Source: JAWKOK01 sp963848115
Lineage (GTDB): Bacteria; Chloroflexota; Anaerolineae; Caldilineales; Caldilineaceae
DNA length: 64,000 nucleotides
Assembly: GCA_963848115.1 (NCBI GenBank)
Contig: CAWKCP010000014.1
Location: 1-64,000 of the forward strand
Direction of reading: 5' to 3'
Part shown: positions 29,682 to 41,501 of the stretch, piece after piece
How the letters are laid out: each line of letters begins with the position of its first letter
Numbering within the stretch: the stretch's first letter is position 1
The notes under the pieces: generated by a model
Told to the model about the DNA's origin: nothing
The model's input: the letters and a program-made list of their open reading frames with translations, nothing else
Database searches by the model: none
Made by a program: the position numbers and the translations under genes

Positions 29682-29760
29682 GTCAACGGATTGCGGATTC
29701 GGTGGATCAACAAGTTGTAGGTTACAGGGATGCATTGTGCTTCACCCCCTCACTTCGTTA

Positions 29761-30039
29761 TTATTTGAGACGGAGTTGCTGCGGTTTCGATTTGGGCAGC
29801 CGTTCGATGACGCCGCGTGCTTCGAGATCCAGCTTGACTGAGGTCACGTACCAGTTGATCGAGCCGTCGAAGCTGTCCTCAAGCTTTGCCCTCACTGCTT
29901 CCAGGAGTTGCGCAAAAGTGATGACGTCGGTCTCTTCCAGCTCATCGATGATTGCCGCACGAATCGTGTCATACCGGGCCCGGCTGATGTTGACGCCCTG
30001 CTTACCTTCCGGGTGCAGGGTCATGATTTTTTCGTCCAT
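29761..30039 (-). CDS. Small DUF6958-like protein
   Basis: 92 residues from the ATG at 30039, preceded by GGAGCG. TLHPEGKQGVNISRARYDTI, then ITFAQLLEAVRAKLEDSF and GSINWYVTSVKLDLEARGVI match a small conserved family I recall as DUF6958. It looks like a winged-helix fold with a C-terminal strand pair, so nucleic-acid binding is possible but unproven. The family number is from memory. Confidence 0.7.
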   Translation of the reverse strand: MDEKIMTLHPEGKQGVNISRARYDTIRAAIIDELEETDVITFAQLLEAVRAKLEDSFDGSINWYVTSVKLDLEARGVIERLPKSKPQQLRLK

Positions 30040-30345
30040 TGTTCGCTCCGTACGAATTGGCCCCACCGATCCCAATAGTTGAGCGTCTTGCTACCATACA
30101 CTTTCGAACCTGTCACCCTGAGTGGGTCATCCGAGATCCTTCGTGGCCGATGAGATGCCAGCGAAGGGTCTCTACGCTCACAACCTGTAGAGATTCTTCA
30201 CTGACGGCACTCGCGCTACAGAATCTTCCATCATTGCCGGTGCGGTTCGCGACTGCAAAACCCTCTGGTGCACCCGTTCAGAATGACATGTCGCAAAGTG
30301 TCCGGTAGCCAGGTTGAGCGTTCTCTATCTCACCCAAACAAGAGT
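30040..30345. other. Intergenic region with degenerate repeat text
   Basis: 306 bases with no supported gene. Stretches such as CCAGCGAAGG and AGAATCTTC resemble the palindromic element at 30719-30820 and its relative at 48591-48692. Confidence 0.4.
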
Positions 30346-30684
30346 CTAGCGCACCGCTTCGAACTTGTATTCCTCACGCACGGGGCTGAAGATGTCAAGG
30401 GCGCGGCATCCCTCCGGCCCTGCCTGTCCGCTGTGTTCCACGCCGCCTTCAGCGATATAGATGTCACCGGGCTGCAGCACCTTGGTATCGCCGCCGATGG
30501 TTAGCATCAACTCACCTTCCAGAATGACGCCCCCCTGCTCATGCGGGTGACTGTGGGGGGGCAACACCGCGCCGGGTTCCAGATCGGCCACTGAGAGCAT
30601 CATGTTTTCGCCCCAAAATGTACGCAAGTCAATTCCGGGAACTAAATTCGTGAGCACGCGATCCTCGAGCGTAATGTGGGGCAT
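30346..30684 (-). CDS. Single-domain cupin protein
   Basis: 112 residues. AGGAGAAC precedes the ATG at 30684. Cupin motif 1 is HSHPHEQGGVILEGE (two His and a Glu for metal) and motif 2 is PGDIYIAEGGVEHSG (His). Small cupins of this kind bind metal and act as enzymes or sensors; the substrate cannot be predicted. Encoded alone. Confidence 0.85.
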   Translation of the reverse strand: MPHITLEDRVLTNLVPGIDLRTFWGENMMLSVADLEPGAVLPPHSHPHEQGGVILEGELMLTIGGDTKVLQPGDIYIAEGGVEHSGQAGPEGCRALDIFSPVREEYKFEAVR

Positions 30685-30718
30685 GGGGTTCTCCTTTCAC
30701 TGACCAGCCAGCTTAACG

Positions 30719-30820
30719 CAGTAGTTCACGATTTGTCATTCTGAGCGAGTATTTTCGAGCACGTCACTTAAGCAAAAGGCCAGCGAAGAATCTCGCCTTT
30801 TTCCAAATCGTGAACTACTG
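30719..30820. repeat. Palindromic element, copy 1
   Basis: Perfect 17-base inverted repeat at 30719-30735 and 30804-30820 enclosing CCAGCGAAGAATCT. A related element in inverted orientation is at 48591-48692. Confidence 0.7.
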
Positions 30821-30898
30821 TAACTTAATTCGCGATGCCCAGTGTACACCGTTTGAGGAAGGCTATCAATCTCGATGAACAGAACTTGATGTGTGCCG

Positions 30899-32278
30899 CT
30901 AGTCGCCATGGACAGAAGGAAGGTAAATCCGGTTTGAGCTATCGGGGACCGGCACTGTACCAGGCGGCGGCGGGTCGATCGGCTGACCGTCATAGTTGGG
31001 CGCCAGATCCGCACCCTGAACAATATCCAAGGGTTCGTAGTCGCCATAGCCCGGAAAGACGTACCCCAAGTTGGCATTGCCCATACGTCGAATCAGGATC
31101 TCGCTGAGCACGCGGCGATAGTCTGTCGTGATCTGAAGATCGCGTCGATCATAGAGCTGCTCCGTCTGCAACCCCGGCCAGACGCCATGCATCTTGCCGC
31201 CCTTTGTCTGCCCGCCCAGCACCAGCATGACATTGCCATGGCCATGATCAGTGCCACGACTGGCGTTCTCCTTGAACGTTCGCCCAAATTCGCTCATGAC
31301 AGCGATTGTCACCCGCTGAATGTGATCCGTGCCGTCGACATTGCTCAAATCCGTGTAGAGCGCGGCAAGTCCGCGTGAGAGCGTGTCGAGCTGGTTCGAA
31401 AAATAGCCGCCTGCTCGATCGCCCTGATACTCGTGGGTGTCCCATCCGCCAAGGTCGACTGTGGCGATGCGCAGCCCGAGCTGCAGTTTGATCATCTGCG
31501 CCACAGTCTGCAAATTGCGGCCGAAGGAATTGTTGGGGTATTCAGCGCCATTGCCCGCCACATAGTCGCCCGGCGATCCAAACTCAATCACATCGACGGC
31601 ATCGAGGGTCTGGATACCGGACTGATGAAGCCACGTGTCGCCGGTATACATTTCGCGCAGCGCATGGCGCTGCCAGTCGGAGTAGCGCCAGTTACCGTTG
31701 AGATTGAATGATTTTGGATTGGTCATACCGATGGACTCTCGGCTACCAAAAAGTGATGCCGGCTGAAGACTGCCCACAGCCAACGCCGGCATGATGATCT
31801 CGGCCGGCAGGTTGTTTGCGCTTTCCAGATGTCTAGTCAACCAGCCTGACGTGATGCTCTTGCTGCCCGGCGTACCCAATTCCATATACTGCATGGCGTC
31901 AAAGTGGCTGCGTGTATCTGATGTGAGTCCGGCGGCATGCACGATGGCAAGCTTCCCGTCCTGGTAGAGATCGAAAAGCGGGGCCGTCGCAGGGTGGAGC
32001 CCGAACTGATCGTTGATCGGAAGGGCAGCATTCTCTCCGGAAACAGGCAGTGCAATGTTGGCACGACTCTCTTCATAGGCTGCACGATCGGCCCCCGCAA
32101 TCGGTGCAACCACGTTCAGCCCATCACAGCCGCCGCGCAGGAACACGGTGATAAGAATGTCCTGATTCGGTTCATCCTCGGCACTGCCAAAGGCTACATG
32201 ACTCAGACGCGCACCAGCCATGGCAGCGATCGCCGTAGAGCAGCCGACCATAAATCCTCGGCGTGTTGTTTTAGGCAT
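30899..32278 (-). CDS. DUF1501 secreted protein (Tat signal)
   Basis: 459 residues. The N-terminus TTRRGFMVGCSTAIAAMAGA is a twin-arginine signal. VFLRGGCDGLNVVAP is the DUF1501 hallmark, and further conserved parts are GGWDTHEYQGDRAGGYFSNQ, VMSEFGRTFKENASRGTDHG and the His-Gly-His region that follows. DUF1501 belongs to the alkaline-phosphatase-like superfamily. It is encoded 25 bases after a DUF1800 gene, a widespread pairing of unknown function. The C-terminus ends RIYLPSVHGD, resembling the NRIYLP-type tails seen on many secreted Chloroflexota proteins. Confidence 0.92.
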   Translation of the reverse strand: MPKTTRRGFMVGCSTAIAAMAGARLSHVAFGSAEDEPNQDILITVFLRGGCDGLNVVAPIAGADRAAYEESRANIALPVSGENAALPINDQFGLHPATAPLFDLYQDGKLAIVHAAGLTSDTRSHFDAMQYMELGTPGSKSITSGWLTRHLESANNLPAEIIMPALAVGSLQPASLFGSRESIGMTNPKSFNLNGNWRYSDWQRHALREMYTGDTWLHQSGIQTLDAVDVIEFGSPGDYVAGNGAEYPNNSFGRNLQTVAQMIKLQLGLRIATVDLGGWDTHEYQGDRAGGYFSNQLDTLSRGLAALYTDLSNVDGTDHIQRVTIAVMSEFGRTFKENASRGTDHGHGNVMLVLGGQTKGGKMHGVWPGLQTEQLYDRRDLQITTDYRRVLSEILIRRMGNANLGYVFPGYGDYEPLDIVQGADLAPNYDGQPIDPPPPGTVPVPDSSNRIYLPSVHGD

Positions 32279-32302
32279 CTTGATCCCCCAAGAAAAACTC
32301 AG

Positions 32303-34033
32303 TTACCGTATCTGAAAAGTGGGCGACATGAGAATCAACCCGATCGTATAGCGTAGACGATCTTCAATCTGATCGGGTGGCAGGTCGCTGTCAATTGCCC
32401 GACCATGGGCCATGAAGTCGATGACAGAGGCGCGTTCCTGTTCAGGCAGCCGGCGCCCCAACAATCTACTGGACCAGTAGTCAACAATATCAACGGCACT
32501 CTTGCGGGTTGCTGGATGGGGAAATCGAGCACGCTTTTCGCCATCCTTGGGCCCCTCTTCATATTCCCATTCCAGTAGCCAATTGCATAGGCGCCAACGC
32601 TGCAACATTGGCATGGTACTGCTCCAGTCTTCCCGCATATCGGGATAACCGTTGGGCGGTCGCCATCCAAAGAGTGGTTGGCCCATCTCATCGTAGCGCC
32701 AGAAGAAGTGATCATTGGGGAGAAAGTCTGTATTCGTAGTACGCACAATGCTGACAGTGTACTCAAAGGGCCGCTTGATCTTCTCGCCCCAGGTTGTTCG
32801 AAACTCCTCGGATAGGAGAATGGCTTTCACCACGCTCTTGAGCTGATCCGGTGCGTCACGCTCCGCCATAAATACGTCGGCAATGCGTTCGACCAGGCCC
32901 TCGGGCGGATTGTCACTGACGAGACGCCTACACAGCTTGCGCGAAATGTGACGGGCCGTACCGGGATGTTCGGCCAGCAGATGCAGCACATCGTAGCCGT
33001 CCTTGATGCCTTGGGAATCAGGGATCGCCTGGCCCAACACAAATTTCTGGTAGGGAAAATGATCTGGCGCATTGAAGTAGAATTGCCCCGTTTCGGGATC
33101 CACTTGCCAACCCGTAAAGCAGGTCGTTGCACCATAGACGTCAGCGTCCACATAGAGAAGCGGTCGACCATTCTCGTCGCTGGGCGCCGGATGAACGAAG
33201 GAGCCGTCTGGTCCGACCTCAAGCGCGTGGACGCCAAAATAGTTCTCGGCGCCCATTGTGTGCAGTTCAATCAGCTCACGAGCGTAGTTTTCGTTGGGGT
33301 TGCCGCCGGAGTTTGAGTTATTATCGAGATAATAGAGCATGGCCGGGCTGCGGGAGACAGCTTCCAGCATCGTGAAGAAATTGCCGAACTGATTGGCACG
33401 AATTACATCACGGTCATAGTGGACAAAGACGGACGACGCCCAGCGGTCCCACGCGTAGATGTTGAAATGATTGTGCCAGAAATCGGCAAGCACCTCCTGC
33501 AACTGGCGCTTGCTATAGACAGCCTTCAGGAATGTCGCCTTTTCGGTCTCAGTCGCCGGCAGCAGACGTTCGGCGTAAGAGATTCCGTCCTTGATCGCAT
33601 GGTCCTGCCAGAGTTGAGTCAGCGATTTGCCCAATGTTGTGAAGCTCTGTGCAGCCAGGATGGCGTCACATTCGTCGTCATTGATGCCGGCGGGACTCAC
33701 CTGCTGATCGACGTAGGCTCGAATCCGCTCGTCGTCACTACTTCCCAACTTGCGAAAGTCGGCCGGGTCGCCAACTCTTGGGCCGAAGGCCATGCGATTC
33801 AGAGCGATGATCTCCAGTGTGGGCGGCGGGAACAAGGTGCTTGAACCCAAAGATGCCAAATTCAACGATGTTGACCCAGATGGCCTGCGCATTGCCGGTT
33901 GCACCGGTTCAACTGTTTGGGCAGCAGCGCCTTCAGGCAGCACAGTAGCGACCTGGGATAGCGCGATCATCGCTCCTGCACTCTTCAGCATGCGGCGTCT
34001 CGTCACCGCAGCACGCTCGATGGGAACATCCAT
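32303..34033 (-). CDS. DUF1800 secreted protein
   Basis: 576 residues from the ATG at 34033, which follows AAGGAGAG; the longer reading from 34156 is rejected. A Tat-like signal (TRRRMLKSAGAMIALSQVAT) precedes a helical protein with DUF1800 features: LNRMAFGP near the N-terminus, LADFWHNHFNIY, NENYARELIELHTMG, FTGWQVDP and MREDWSSTMPMLQRW. The pair DUF1800-DUF1501 is common in bacteria and is often linked to surface or cell-envelope processes; the reaction is unknown. Transcribed with the downstream DUF1501 gene. Confidence 0.92.
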   Translation of the reverse strand: MDVPIERAAVTRRRMLKSAGAMIALSQVATVLPEGAAAQTVEPVQPAMRRPSGSTSLNLASLGSSTLFPPPTLEIIALNRMAFGPRVGDPADFRKLGSSDDERIRAYVDQQVSPAGINDDECDAILAAQSFTTLGKSLTQLWQDHAIKDGISYAERLLPATETEKATFLKAVYSKRQLQEVLADFWHNHFNIYAWDRWASSVFVHYDRDVIRANQFGNFFTMLEAVSRSPAMLYYLDNNSNSGGNPNENYARELIELHTMGAENYFGVHALEVGPDGSFVHPAPSDENGRPLLYVDADVYGATTCFTGWQVDPETGQFYFNAPDHFPYQKFVLGQAIPDSQGIKDGYDVLHLLAEHPGTARHISRKLCRRLVSDNPPEGLVERIADVFMAERDAPDQLKSVVKAILLSEEFRTTWGEKIKRPFEYTVSIVRTTNTDFLPNDHFFWRYDEMGQPLFGWRPPNGYPDMREDWSSTMPMLQRWRLCNWLLEWEYEEGPKDGEKRARFPHPATRKSAVDIVDYWSSRLLGRRLPEQERASVIDFMAHGRAIDSDLPPDQIEDRLRYTIGLILMSPTFQIR

Positions 34034-34708
34034 CTTTCTCTCCTTCCAACCAGTTTTCGGGTAATATCGGTAGGGGGCTGCGTCAAACCGTGACTGTCGG
34101 TCGACGACCACAGGGTGTGCGAGCGCCAGTATACGAATTGCTACACTAGCGGTCAATCATGCAGCATGGCTGGAGCCACCCGCAAAACGAAGGTGGATTA
34201 TTGGCAGTTCACAGGGCAAACACAGGATTCAAACATGAATTTAGCGAAATCACCCTGCGGTGCGCTCAATTTTCCATCCAGATGGGCGAATCGTGCTGAG
34301 AGCGTCCGCAAGCCGAATGGTTGCGGTCAGCCGTACGCAGGGTCAATGCCCGAATCGATCCGACACGGACTTATGCTCGATTCTTCTACACCTCGAGACA
34401 TTTGTCGATCAGACAGTCAGAGAAAAATCGGCTAAGCTGTCCCAAAACCGATCCAAAACATGCCTGTGCAACACTATGTATCACCCGCATAAGATTTTGG
34501 TACATCGACCGACAACGTCGTGTGCCAGTGAATCCCGGCGGAAATCCCTGTTCAGTTCCCGCCAATAGTAGAGGGGCAGGATTTCTGTTGTGGCATTCAC
34601 GCCCACATGAACCAGGTGAATTGACCAGCCGCATCTGACTTCGATGCGGCCAACTGTGGGTAGAAGACTCAGACAAGGCCAAGTCACAAATATCCAAGGA
34701 GCCCGAAT
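34034..34708. other. Intergenic region, divergent genes
   Basis: 675 bases between DUF1800 (minus) and fadN (plus). It contains the second copy of the dispersed repeat (34571-34625). No gene, RNA or clear promoter is supported. Confidence 0.5.
34571..34625. repeat. Dispersed intergenic repeat, copy 2
   Basis: Matches 20412-20467 at most positions, including GGATTTCTGTT and TGGCATTCACGC. Confidence 0.65.
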
Positions 34709-37145
<2,437 letters not shown>

Positions 37146-37147
<2 letters not shown>

Positions 37148-37649
37148 GCGAGGGGCGTGAGGCGAGGGGCGTGGTAAAGTGACTGGCAAGCGACTGTTCC
37201 TGAGACCGTACACAGTGGGCCGCTATGGCGGTTGGAATCTTACAGGCGAGCGCTCTTTCTCTACGATCTCTGTTGGTATGACAGCGAATCGTGGCTGACT
37301 TACACACGTGGTAAAGCCATAGCCAACCAGGTCATTCGAAGTTGCGGCTCAATTTCAGCGAATATCGAAGAAGGCTACGGTCGGGGTTTCGGTCGGGACT
37401 ATGCCCGATTCCTGTCAATCGCCGTCGGATCAGCCAGAGAAACGCAGGGATGGTATCTGCGCTCCCGGTATCTCGCTAGTCCAGATATGGTTGACCACAG
37501 ACTCAAGCTTTGTGATGAAATTATCGCCTCATTGGTGAAGGCAATCGCCTACCAAAGGGGCCAAGGTAAGAGATAAATTGACGAACAAAAGCGATGGATC
37601 GCGGCAAGGCTTGTCTTATCCGCCACCCTCCGCCTCCCGCCCCTCGCTC
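37146..37649 (+). mobile_element. Candidate cassette with inverted-repeat ends around a four-helix-bundle gene
   Basis: Ends at 37146-37164 and 37631-37649 are 19-base inverted repeats with one mismatch, and the left one begins at the fadN stop. The unit holds a single S23-type gene and lies between two beta-oxidation genes that are usually adjacent. The mobile nature is inferred. Confidence 0.4.
37232..37576 (+). CDS. Four-helix-bundle (S23/IVS-type) protein
   Basis: 114 residues from a TTG start. The segment IRSCGSISANIEEGYGRGFG, then ARFLSIAVGSARETQGWYLR, is the core of the four-helix-bundle family originally seen in 23S rRNA intervening sequences. Homologous-looking sequence extends further upstream in frame (SDWQATVPETVHSGPLWR before the TTG) up to a stop at 37175, with no start codon in it, so the 5' end is either damaged or uses an unrecognised start. 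Function of the family is unknown; members often appear as isolated mobile insertions. Confidence 0.75.
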   Translation: MESYRRALFLYDLCWYDSESWLTYTRGKAIANQVIRSCGSISANIEEGYGRGFGRDYARFLSIAVGSARETQGWYLRSRYLASPDMVDHRLKLCDEIIASLVKAIAYQRGQGKR

Positions 37650-37671
37650 CTCAACTGAAAGGAAAATCAGC

Positions 37672-38847
37672 ATGCGCAACGCAGTCATCGTATCGGCGGC
37701 CAGGACCGCCGTCGGCAGATCGACACGAGGCAGCTTACGCACCACCCGGCCCGACGACATGGCCGCGGTTGTGATCAATGAAGTAATTGAACGGGCGGGC
37801 ATCGACCCGGCAGAGGTTGAAGATGTGGCGTTGGGCTGCGCCTTTCCCGAAGCGGAACAAGGCATGAATGTGGCACGCATTGCCGTACTACGAGCGGGTC
37901 TGCCCGAGACGGTCTGCGGCCAGACCATCAATCGCTTCTGCTCCAGCGGCGTGCAGAGCATTGCCACTGCCGCCCAACAGATCATGTCCGGCATGGGCGA
38001 TGTGATCATTGCCGGCGGCGTCGAGAGCATGTCGCATGTCCCCATGATCGGCAACAAGTTTGTGGCCAACCCGACCTTGGCGGCCGACCACCCCGGCGCC
38101 TACATCGGCATGGGTCTCACAGCCGAAAACGTGGCCAACCAGTACAATATCTCTCGCGAGGATCAGGACGCTTTCGCCCTGCGCAGTCACCAACGCGCAG
38201 CCGCGGCCCAGGATGCAGGCAAGTTCGACGCCGAGATTGTGCCACTGGAGGTGAACCTCAAACTGGGCGACGGCAGCGAAGTCAGCGAACAGAGCTTCAT
38301 CTTCGACAAAGACGAAGGTATCCGCCGGGATACCACCCTGGAAGCGTTGAGCAAGCTGCGCACGGTCTTCCATGCCAAGGGCACGGTCACCGCAGGCAAC
38401 GCCAGCCAGACCAGCGACGGTGCGGCCGCAGTGCTGGTCATGAGCGAGGAACGCGCCATAGAGCTGGGTCTGACGCCGATGGCACGCTTTGTGAGCTTCG
38501 GCGTCGGCGGTGTGGCGCCCGAGTTGATGGGCATCGGGCCAATCGCAGCAGTGCCCAAGGCGTTGAAGTATGCCGGCATGGATCTAGGCCAGATCGATCT
38601 GATCGAATTAAACGAGGCCTTTGCTGCCCAAAGCCTTGCCGTCATCCGTGAGTTGGGCTTCAACGAGGAGATCACCAACGTCAACGGTGGGGCCATTGCG
38701 CTGGGACATCCGTTGGGCTGTACAGGGGCCAAGCTGACTGTACAATTGCTCCACGAAATGCAGCGGCGGGGTGACCGCTACGGCATGGTCACGATGTGCA
38801 TTGGCGGCGGCATGGGCGCGGCCGGGATCTTTGAACGGCTGAACTAA
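37672..38847 (+). CDS. fadA: Acetyl-CoA acyltransferase (thiolase)
   Basis: 391 residues from the ATG at 37672 (GAAAGGAAAA upstream). The catalytic Cys lies in NRFCSSGVQSI, the His in GGAIALGHPLGCTGAKL and the second Cys in TMCIGGGMGAAG. NEAFAAQSLAVIRELG is the conserved thiolase segment. It cleaves 3-ketoacyl-CoA with CoA, the last step of beta-oxidation, and completes the pathway begun by fadN. In-frame ATG at 37594 would add 26 residues from cassette flank and is rejected. Confidence 0.96.
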   Translation: MRNAVIVSAARTAVGRSTRGSLRTTRPDDMAAVVINEVIERAGIDPAEVEDVALGCAFPEAEQGMNVARIAVLRAGLPETVCGQTINRFCSSGVQSIATAAQQIMSGMGDVIIAGGVESMSHVPMIGNKFVANPTLAADHPGAYIGMGLTAENVANQYNISREDQDAFALRSHQRAAAAQDAGKFDAEIVPLEVNLKLGDGSEVSEQSFIFDKDEGIRRDTTLEALSKLRTVFHAKGTVTAGNASQTSDGAAAVLVMSEERAIELGLTPMARFVSFGVGGVAPELMGIGPIAAVPKALKYAGMDLGQIDLIELNEAFAAQSLAVIRELGFNEEITNVNGGAIALGHPLGCTGAKLTVQLLHEMQRRGDRYGMVTMCIGGGMGAAGIFERLN

Positions 38848-38871
38848 CTTCAGACCAAACAGAATCGCACC

Positions 38872-38918
38872 ATCGAGTTGTGGCTGCCGGCACATGGTAC
38901 CGGCAGCCACAACTCGAT
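38872..38918 (+). terminator. Hairpin after fadA
   Basis: Perfect 19-base stem (38872-38890 with 38900-38918), loop of 9 bases, 25 bases after the fadA stop. No T-run follows, so it may also serve as a 3'-end protector. Confidence 0.65.
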
Positions 38919-38964
38919 CAATGAGCCTTCGCTTTATCGTTCCCTCTGCATTACAATTCTCTCC

Positions 38965-40525
38965 ATGCGCTATCTTTCTGTTCTTGTCTTCACATCTGGG
39001 CTGGTCACGCTGGGCATGGAACTGAGCGCTTCACGCCTGCTCGAACCGGCCTTTGGCAACAACCAGATCATCTGGTCGGCGCTGATCGGGCTGATTCTGC
39101 TCTATCTAGCGCTCGGTGCCTGGCTGGGCGGCAAGTTGGCAGACCGCTTTCCACGCCAACGAGAACTCGACATCACGTTGACGCTGGCAGCCATCGGCGT
39201 TGCTCTGGTTCCGCTCGTTAGTGGGACGGTGTTAGGATGGGCCTCACAAGGGCTGGCCAGTTTTTCAGTCGGATTATTGGCCGGATCACTGTTCGCCATT
39301 TTGATGTTGTTCAGCATCCCGGGCATTTTGCTGGGCACAGCCACTCCCTGGGCAATCCGCCTATCCCTCCGAGATCTGGCATCCACCGGGAAGACGGCCG
39401 GTCGATTCTCGGCCACAGCAACAGCAGGCAGCATCCTCGGGGCCTTCCTGCCCGCGCTCTGGCTGATTCCCGCCGTAGGGACGCGTTGGACCTTTTTCAT
39501 TCTTTCCCTGACATTGTTGACGGTGATCACGCTTGGCTCATTGCGCCAGAGCCATCGCTGGATCCCGCTTGCCGCCTTGACCGGCGTGGTTCTCGTAGCC
39601 ATTCTAACGCGGCCCACCCAAGGGTTTCTTGCTCTCTGGAATGACGAACGAACCGGCGCCGTGATCTACGAAGACGAGAGCGCCTACAACTACATTTCGG
39701 TTCGCCAATGGGGAAGTGAGCATCACCTCAAGTTGAATGACGGCATCGGCATCCACAGCGTTCATCATCCCGACATGCTGCTCAGCCAGGGCATTTGGGA
39801 CTACTTCCTCCTAGCCCCTCTCTTCCAGCCTACTTGGCCCGAAAACCACGCCCCGGATAATTTGCTGATCATCGGGCTGGCCGCGGGCACGGTCAGCGAG
39901 CTCTACACCGATATCTACGGTCCGCTCCCCATCACCGGTATCGAGCTGGACCCACAGATCATTGAAGTCGGACGGCAGTTCTTCGACATGAACCAGCCCA
40001 ATCTCGATGCGATAGCCGCTGATGGTCGCCGCTGGCTCTCTCAACAGCCGCCGGATGCCATCTGGGATGTGGTCGCCATTGACGCCTATCGCCCGCCCTA
40101 TATTCCGTTTCACCTGACCACGGTCGAGTTCTTCCAACTCGTGTACGAGCACCTTAGTGAAGACGGCGTTGTCGCCATCAATGTCGGTCGAACTGAGACC
40201 AATTTCTCACTTGTCGAGGCGCTGGTCGCAACGTTGCGCACGGTTTTCCCATCGGTCTTCGTGATCGACGAGCCGGGGCCGCCAAACACGTTGGCCAATT
40301 CGCTGGTCATCGCCACCGATGCAGCCGACGACATTGGAGAGCGTATCGGCCAACTTCGCCGATCTGCCGGATTCACTGGCTCTGGAATTTCGAGAACTTG
40401 CTGTGGAGGCGGCGCCGGCGCGCGTGCCTCAGCGGGAGCCGGATGCGAGCATCTTCACAGACGACCGGGCTCCGATTGAACGGGTAGTACATAGCATTAT
40501 CGCAGATTATTTGGTCGGGGAATAG
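38965..40525 (+). CDS. Membrane-fused spermidine-synthase-like protein, one frameshift
   Basis: About 519 residues after correction. The ATG at 38965 begins MRYLSVLVFTSGLVTLGMEL, the typical N-terminus of fused MFS/spermidine synthases, with about seven to eight membrane segments. Residues ~310-500 carry the aminopropyltransferase fold: LIIGLAAGTVSELYT, GIELDPQIIEVGRQFF, WDVVAIDAYRPPYIPFHL. One extra G near 40350 breaks the frame; without it the protein continues ANFADLPDSLALEFRELA and ends LVGE at 40525. Substrate unknown: such fused proteins often lack polyamine activity. It follows fadA but is likely independent. Confidence 0.85.
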
Positions 40526-40571
40526 TGCTGGGGAAATGGATTCGCGACGCCTATGTGGCGTCGAGTACCCG

Positions 40572-40602
40572 GAAGTTTGGCTTCTGCCGGAAGCCAAACT
40601 TC
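40572..40602 (+). terminator. Hairpin after the spermidine-synthase-like gene
   Basis: Perfect 13-base stem (40572-40584 with 40590-40602) and loop TGCCG, followed by a second small hairpin (TTGGGA / TCCCAA) ending in AAAAA. Confidence 0.55.
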
Positions 40603-40725
40603 TTGGGACGTTCCCAAAAATAGATGCCCTGGCGCGCCCAGGCATAACCCAGTTGAAGCCTGGTCCGAAGATCCCGTTAGTGAGCCGTACTGGGGACTTT
40701 GGGAGAATCATTCCCTGGCTTGGCC

Positions 40726-41238
40726 TTAGCCGCGCGGGGATGAGGTTGGCGGCTCAGAGAGATCAGCGGCGATAAGGGCGGGCAAAATGGTCGCTCCATA
40801 GCGCCACACCAAGCGTCCATGGCGAATGCCGATCTTGCCGCTACGGATGTCCTTCTCGCTCCAATGCCCTTTGTAGCGAATGAAGCTGGCGACTTCCCAG
40901 GCCCAGAGCAGACAGATCGCCGCACGAGGGGGCAGCCAGAAGCCGACGAAGACAAATGCGGTGTAGTGGCGCGCCGGATTGAAATCATCCAGGATATCTT
41001 GACGGAAGCCTTCTGTGCCAAAGCGCAGCGGAGGCGCACCGGACATCTGCTTGAGAAACGGTACGGGCCGATGGATGTCACCGAGGCGAATATAGGCGCA
41101 TTCCTCCCCCATGCGCAGGATGAGTTGGGCCGTATTTGAGCGAGTTACCCGGGCCCAACGCACAAGATCGTCGACATAGACGATAAAAGCATCCAGGCCA
41201 GTCTGGGGGCTTTTTTGAGGGTCAGCAGTATCAGTCAT
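40726..41238 (-). CDS. Hypothetical protein, 170 residues
   Basis: One or two hydrophobic segments (FVFVGFWLPPRAAICLLWAW) in an otherwise soluble protein that begins with a polar stretch (MTDTADPQKSPQTGLDAFIV). WSEKDIRSGKIGIRHGRLVW and a Pro-rich C-terminus (SEPPTSSPRG) are other visible features. It may be membrane-associated. The family is not recognised. It is convergent with the spermidine-synthase-like gene. Confidence 0.6.
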   Translation of the reverse strand: MTDTADPQKSPQTGLDAFIVYVDDLVRWARVTRSNTAQLILRMGEECAYIRLGDIHRPVPFLKQMSGAPPLRFGTEGFRQDILDDFNPARHYTAFVFVGFWLPPRAAICLLWAWEVASFIRYKGHWSEKDIRSGKIGIRHGRLVWRYGATILPALIAADLSEPPTSSPRG

Positions 41239-41501
41239 GGCGTCGATTCCCAGGTTTGATACGAGTACGGTGCTAGCGAATCCGGCAGGTATGGTCGGCG
41301 AAGCCGATTTACCTTAACCGAAATGCAGTTGTGCGACAAACGTTCCTGCGTGAACAACGATAATTTCCTTCCTTTTCCAAGGCGAAATTTGGGCGTTCAG
41401 GCTTGCCCGAACATTCAAATTGAGCTATTCTTGAAGCCGATCATCCAATTGCGAACACAGACACCCAACTGTCCCATTTTCAGGCGATGGAGAAAATTCG
41501 A
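41239..41501. other. Intergenic region without visible features
   Basis: 263 bases between divergent genes. No promoter, repeat or gene could be supported. Confidence 0.4.

Noticed and set aside
34115..34697. Open frames upstream of fadN on both strands
   Set aside because: They contain the dispersed repeat and have no protein-like features.
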